A DNA stretch of 9,272 bases, from contig JACIXM010000417.1 in assembly GCA_014360395.1 (NCBI GenBank), forward strand, positions 1-9,272, in the 5' to 3' direction. This DNA comes from Actinotalea sp. Lineage in GTDB: Bacteria; Actinomycetota; Actinomycetes; Actinomycetales; Cellulomonadaceae. Below are positions 6,361 through 9,272 of this stretch, piece by piece. A program made the position numbers and the translations under genes. Position 1 is the first letter of the stretch; every line of letters begins with the position of its first letter. The notes under the pieces are model-generated. The model was not told where the DNA came from. It searched no databases and worked only from the letters and a program-made list of their open reading frames with translations.

Positions 6361-6391
6361 GGGTGGACCGGGTACCCGACCGGTCGCACCC
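6361..6391. repeat. GC-rich inverted repeat in the DUF305 leader
   Basis: Left arm GGGTG-G-ACCGG (6361-6371) pairs with right arm CCGGT-CG-CACCC (6380-6391) around an 8-nt centre, with a 1-nt asymmetry. Two perfect 10-bp palindromes, CGGGTACCCG (6369-6378) and CGACCGGTCG (6377-6386), are nested in it. It lies between the CopR-type box and the Shine-Dalgarno. It could be a second repressor site or an mRNA hairpin; chance in GC-rich DNA is not excluded. Confidence 0.4.
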
Positions 6392-6420
6392 CGACCGGCC
6401 CCGACACCCCTGGGAGAACC

Positions 6421-7029
6421 ATGACCCCGCACCGCCGCCTCGTGACCGCCTCCGGCGCCCTCGCCCTCACGCTCGTGCTGGGTGCCTGCGCCGGGACGAC
6501 GGAGACGACGGACACCGCCCCGGTGGCCGAGGAGACCGCCGGCACGGACCCGGTCACCTTCAACGACGCGGACACCGAGTTCGCGCAGATGATGGTCATC
6601 CACCACGAGGGTGCGCTCGAGATGGCGGCCTTCGCCGCGGCCGAGGCCACGACCGAGGAGGTCCGCGCGCTGGCGCAGCGCATCGAGGCCGCCCAGCAGC
6701 CGGAGATCGACCTCATGACGTCGTGGCTGCAGCGGTGGGACCAGGACATGCCCGACGAGGCCGCGCACGGCGGGATGGACCACGGCGGCATGGACATGGA
6801 CGGTCTCAGCCAGGACGAGGCGATGGCCGAGCTGCGGGGCCTGTCCGGCGCCGACGTCGACCGCCGGTTCCTCGAGCTCATGATCGCGCACCACCGCGGC
6901 GCCGTGGAGATGTCCGAGACCCAGCGTGAGAACGGGGAGAACCCAGAGGCGGTCGAGCTCGCCGGACGCATCATCGACGACCAGCAGGCGGAGATCACCG
7001 AGATGGAGCGGCTGCTCGGCGACCTCTGA
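6421..7029 (+). CDS. DUF305 lipoprotein, CopM-like putative copper-binding protein
   Basis: A 202-residue exported lipoprotein. A short basic N-terminus and hydrophobic stretch lead to the lipobox LGAC, with C23 the predicted lipidated residue, so the mature protein should be anchored outside the cell membrane. An acidic Thr-rich linker precedes the DUF305 domain (about 46-200). The domain contains two copies of one motif: FAQMMVIHHEGALEM (54-68) and FLELMIAHHRGAVEM (150-164), each with a His-His pair flanked by Met. Between them is a Met/His hinge, HGGMDHGGMDMDG (116-128). Synechocystis CopM, also DUF305 and under CopRS control, binds copper, so external copper binding is the likely role here. 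The ATG follows GGGAG (6412-6416) by 4 nt, in a context nearly identical to the copA start. The gene has its own upstream regulator box. Confidence 0.92.
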   Translation: MTPHRRLVTASGALALTLVLGACAGTTETTDTAPVAEETAGTDPVTFNDADTEFAQMMVIHHEGALEMAAFAAAEATTEEVRALAQRIEAAQQPEIDLMTSWLQRWDQDMPDEAAHGGMDHGGMDMDGLSQDEAMAELRGLSGADVDRRFLELMIAHHRGAVEMSETQRENGENPEAVELAGRIIDDQQAEITEMERLLGDL

Positions 7030-7079
7030 CCGCGGGGCCAGCGGACGGGCGCCGCCCGGCGGCGTGGGAGGCTCGGGCC

Positions 7080-7829
7080 ATGAGCCCACCGACGGACCGA
7101 CCGCGACGAGCCCGCTTCGAGGAGCTCGCGCGGGAGCGGACACCGATCGGTGACATCGCTCTGCGGCGCCGGGTCGACCCGGGCACCGGGGCGGACGTCC
7201 ACGAGGTCAAGCTGGACGACGCGTACCTCATGTCGAGCCTGTTCACCGCGGGCGAGGTGCACCTGAGCCGACTGGCTCTGGCCCGGGCACCGCAGCGCGA
7301 GGGGCTGAGCGTCGCCGTCGGCGGCCTCGGGCTGGGCTTCACGGCGGCGGCCGTGCTCGACGACCCCCGCGTCGGCGAGCTCGTCGTCGTCGACGCGCTG
7401 CGACCGGTGATCGGCTGGCACGAGGCGGGGCTCGTCCCGCTCGGTCCCCGCCTCACCGGTGACCCCCGGTGCCGTCTGGTGCTGGGTGACTTCTTCGCCC
7501 TGGCGGCCGGGGACGACGCGCTGGACGGGGCTCCGGGGCCGCGACGGTTCGATGCGGTCGTCGTGGACATCGACCACTCGCCGCGCCACGTCCTCGACCC
7601 GTCCCACGCCGCCTTCTACACGGCCGACGGCGTGCAGCGCCTCGTGCAGCGCCACCTCGCCCCGGGCGGGGTCTACGGGCTCTGGTCGGACGACCCGCCC
7701 GACGACGACTACCTCGAGACCCTCCGGAACGCCTTCGCGGACGTCGCCGTGCACACCGTGGACGTGCCGGGCGCCGTGGCGGGTCTGCGCTCGGCCAACA
7801 CCGTCTACACCGCGGTCGCGCCCGGCTGA
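7080..7829 (+). CDS. Spermidine-synthase-like protein (methyltransferase fold)
   Basis: A 249-residue protein with the Rossmann fold of the spermidine synthase/methyltransferase superfamily. The nucleoside-binding loop is VAVGGLGLGFTAAA (78-91), followed by acidic D105 in VVVDAL, D137 in LGDFF and a VVDIDHSP strand end (161-168). True spermidine synthases have a DSTDP-like active-site loop and a DEFIYHE gate segment; here the loop is DIDHSP and the gate region (about 55-65) only loosely resembles it, so aminopropyl transfer is doubtful and the substrate unknown. The ATG at 7080 has GGGAGG (7066-7071) 8 nt upstream. It lies 50 bp after the DUF305 gene on the same strand, so some co-transcription is possible, but no regulator box precedes it. 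Its 3' end overlaps the convergent AI-2E gene by 25 bp. Confidence 0.85.
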   Translation: MSPPTDRPRRARFEELARERTPIGDIALRRRVDPGTGADVHEVKLDDAYLMSSLFTAGEVHLSRLALARAPQREGLSVAVGGLGLGFTAAAVLDDPRVGELVVVDALRPVIGWHEAGLVPLGPRLTGDPRCRLVLGDFFALAAGDDALDGAPGPRRFDAVVVDIDHSPRHVLDPSHAAFYTADGVQRLVQRHLAPGGVYGLWSDDPPDDDYLETLRNAFADVAVHTVDVPGAVAGLRSANTVYTAVAPG

Positions 7830-9004
7830 GGCCGGTCGGGACCGGCACCGTCCGGCCCGTCGTCGTCGGACCCGGCGTCGGGGACCCTGTCGTCGGCCGC
7901 CTGCTCCAGCCGCAGCTCCGGCAGCAGCTCGTACCGGGTCCGGTACAGGTCCAGCAGCGACAGCAGCATCGCGACGACGGGGATGGCGAGCAGCGCCCCG
8001 GCCACCCCGAACATCGAGATGCCGAGGATGACCGAGGCGAAGCTCACGGCGGGGTGGATGTTCACGGCGCGCGCGCTGATCCGCGGCTCGATCGTGAGGT
8101 TCTCGATCTGCTGGTAGACGATCCCCCAGGCCAGGACGATGACGCCGAGCCACGGGTTCGGGCTCAGCAGGCCGACGAGGACGGGCAGCGCGATCGCGAT
8201 GTACGTGCCGATCGCCGGCACGAACTGCGCGACCAGCCCGGTCCACAGGGCCAGCGCCAGCCACGACGGCAAGCCGATGACCAGGAAGACGATCCCGCTG
8301 GCCGTCGAGTTCACCGCGGCCAGGATCACCCGCGCCGCGACGTAGCGGCCGGTCTTCTCGGCAGTGGTGTCCCAGACGACCAGCGTGGTCCGCTGCAGGG
8401 CCGGGGGGAACAGGGACGCGATCCAGCGCCGCAGACGAGGGCCGTCGGCGGACAGGTAGAAGAGCAGGAGCGCGAAGGTGAAGAAGGTCGCGATCCCGCC
8501 CGCGATGGAGCCGAGGACCGCCAGGACGCCGCCGGCCAGGTCGCTCGCCACCCCGGCCGCGCGCTCCGGCGACAGGTCGATGGACGAGACGAGGTCCTGC
8601 ATCGCGTAGTCGGTGCCGAACGTGCGGTTGACCCACGCCACGAGGTTGTCCGCGAGGTCCGGCACGCTGCGGACGAGGTTCGCGACCTGCTCCACGACGA
8701 GCTGGCCGAACAGCGCGAAGAACAGCCCCAGGAAGACGACCACGCCGAGCGCCACGAGCCCGGTCGCCGCGCCCCGCCGCATGCGCTGGGACAGCCGGCT
8801 CACCGCGGGCTCCATCGCGAGGGAGAAGAACCACGCCATGACGGCGGTGAACAGCAGCGAACTGCCGACGTCGAGGACGAAGCGCACCACCGCGAACAGG
8901 ACGATCAGGCCGATGACGACCAGGCCGACCCGCCAGATGTTGCCCGGGTCCAGCTCGACCCGGCGGCGGATCCCCGTCTGCGCTGCCCTGCGGTTGATGG
9001 CCAC
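7805..9004 (-). CDS. AI-2E/PerM-family membrane transporter
   Basis: A 399-residue polytopic membrane protein of the AI-2E transporter (PerM/YdiK, formerly UPF0118) family. Hydrophobic helices lie at about 24-66, 79-103 and 160-184, then clusters at 222-300 and 318-350, with the family's larger soluble segment (about 104-158) between helices 3 and 4. Conserved-looking features are FVPAIGT (261-267), YQQIENLTIEPRIS (297-310) and the Gly-rich GISMFGVAGALLAIP (328-342). The acidic Asp/Pro tail (365-399) is probably disordered. GTG 9004 is chosen because GAAGGAGG (9016-9009) sits 4 nt upstream; a GTG at 9052 is in frame but has no ribosome binding site. Members include TqsA-like autoinducer-2 exporters and Na+/H+ antiporters, so the substrate cannot be given. 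Nothing links it to copper. Confidence 0.9.
   Translation of the reverse strand: MAINRRAAQTGIRRRVELDPGNIWRVGLVVIGLIVLFAVVRFVLDVGSSLLFTAVMAWFFSLAMEPAVSRLSQRMRRGAATGLVALGVVVFLGLFFALFGQLVVEQVANLVRSVPDLADNLVAWVNRTFGTDYAMQDLVSSIDLSPERAAGVASDLAGGVLAVLGSIAGGIATFFTFALLLFYLSADGPRLRRWIASLFPPALQRTTLVVWDTTAEKTGRYVAARVILAAVNSTASGIVFLVIGLPSWLALALWTGLVAQFVPAIGTYIAIALPVLVGLLSPNPWLGVIVLAWGIVYQQIENLTIEPRISARAVNIHPAVSFASVILGISMFGVAGALLAIPVVAMLLSLLDLYRTRYELLPELRLEQAADDRVPDAGSDDDGPDGAGPDRPQPGATAV
7831..7846. terminator. Perfect stem-loop just after the spermidine-synthase-like gene
   Basis: GCCGGT and ACCGGC form a 6-bp stem with loop CGGG, extendable to 7 bp with a 2-nt loop, starting 1 nt after the stop codon at 7827-7829. 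It lies inside the 3' end of the opposing AI-2E gene. There is no U tract, so it may be a Rho-assisted or RNA-stabilising hairpin rather than a classic terminator. Confidence 0.4.
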
Positions 9005-9127
9005 CGCGCCTCCTTCGCTCGGCGTGATCCTGCCGGAGCGCGGGGCGCGCACGGGTCAGGCGCGCGCGGTGCCGGGCGTGCCGGGGCGAGAGCACAACCC
9101 CCGGCCGTACGAGTGGAGGACGGACGG

Positions 9128-9271
9128 TCACCGGCCCGCTGGCGACGGTCGACGCCCGCTGAGCCGCACGGCCAGGCGGGCGAGCAGGAGGGTCAGGGCC
9201 GCGAACGCGGCGAACGGCACCCACGCCAGGTCCGCCTCGACCCCCGGCCGGCCGGGCGCGGCCGGCGGCTC
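9128..9271 (-). CDS. Unrecognised gene, C-terminal 47 residues only (cut by window edge)
   Basis: This minus-strand frame runs in from the right edge and ends at TGA (9130-9128). The 47 visible residues start with a Pro/Ala/Gly stretch, continue with a hydrophobic segment (LAWVPFAAFAALTLLLARLAV, split here as LAWVPFAAFAA then LTLLLARLAV) and finish with a basic tail, RLSGRRPSPAGR. That looks like a single C-terminal membrane helix with positive-inside residues, typical of membrane-anchored actinobacterial proteins. No family can be named from so little. It lies 123 bp upstream of the AI-2E gene on the same strand. The competing frames here are Arg/Pro-rich and look like shadows. Confidence 0.45.
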   Translation of the reverse strand, partial: EPPAAPGRPGVEADLAWVPFAAFAALTLLLARLAVRLSGRRPSPAGR

Positions 9272-9272
9272 C

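Noticed and set aside
7046..7058. Hairpin CGGGC-GCC-GCCCG between the DUF305 and spermidine-synthase-like genes
   Set aside because: The stem is only 5 bp with no U tract, and such short GC palindromes are frequent by chance here, so it is not called a terminator.
4279..7143. Very long minus-strand open frames (4279-7143 and 6312-9224)
   Set aside because: They lie antisense to well-supported genes, are rich in Arg, Gly, Asp and Pro, and show no domain. Long antisense frames are expected in very GC-rich DNA.
8474..8490. Several GAAG repeats (gcgaaggtgaagaaggtc) resembling regulator half-sites
   Set aside because: They encode the phenylalanine-rich stretch of the AI-2E gene on the other strand, lack the TCGATG part and are not spaced by 11 bp.

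Overview
The window is very GC-rich DNA with the strongly G/C-ending codons, GTG starts and compact gene packing of a high-GC actinobacterium. A member of the Micrococcales such as a Cellulomonas relative is plausible, but the genus is a guess. No RNA genes, insertion sequences, CRISPR arrays or integration signatures were seen.

Positions 1-7029 form one copper-homeostasis locus. An OmpR-family response regulator and its HAMP-type sensor kinase (118-2023, +) come first. A small membrane SHOCT-domain protein follows on the minus strand (2007-2246). Divergent from it is a two-gene operon (2498-6300, +): a Cu(I) P1B-type ATPase (copA), then a translationally coupled three-part protein. That protein has a cytosolic HMA metal-binding domain, a DsbD/TauE-like seven-helix membrane domain with two intramembrane cysteines, and an external cupredoxin domain with no histidine. 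A Met/His-rich DUF305 lipoprotein resembling cyanobacterial CopM (6421-7029, +) closes the locus.

The main non-coding finding is a repeated operator. Half-sites of consensus TCGATGAAG occur in tandem pairs with an exact 11-bp period at 37-56, 2326-2345, 2375-2394 and 6310-6329, with an extra single half-site at 2354-2362. They lie upstream of the response regulator, between the SHOCT gene and copA, and upstream of the DUF305 gene. The shared core (TGAAG repeated every 11 bp) matches the CopR box I recall from Corynebacterium glutamicum. The likely picture is an autoregulated copper-sensing two-component system that controls the whole locus: the ATPase exports Cu(I), and the fusion protein and the lipoprotein handle copper in or outside the membrane.

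Positions 7080-9272 look like unrelated chromosomal genes without these boxes: a spermidine-synthase-like protein (+), an AI-2E/PerM-family membrane protein (-) whose 3' end overlaps it, and the C-terminal end of an unrecognised gene (-) cut by the right edge.
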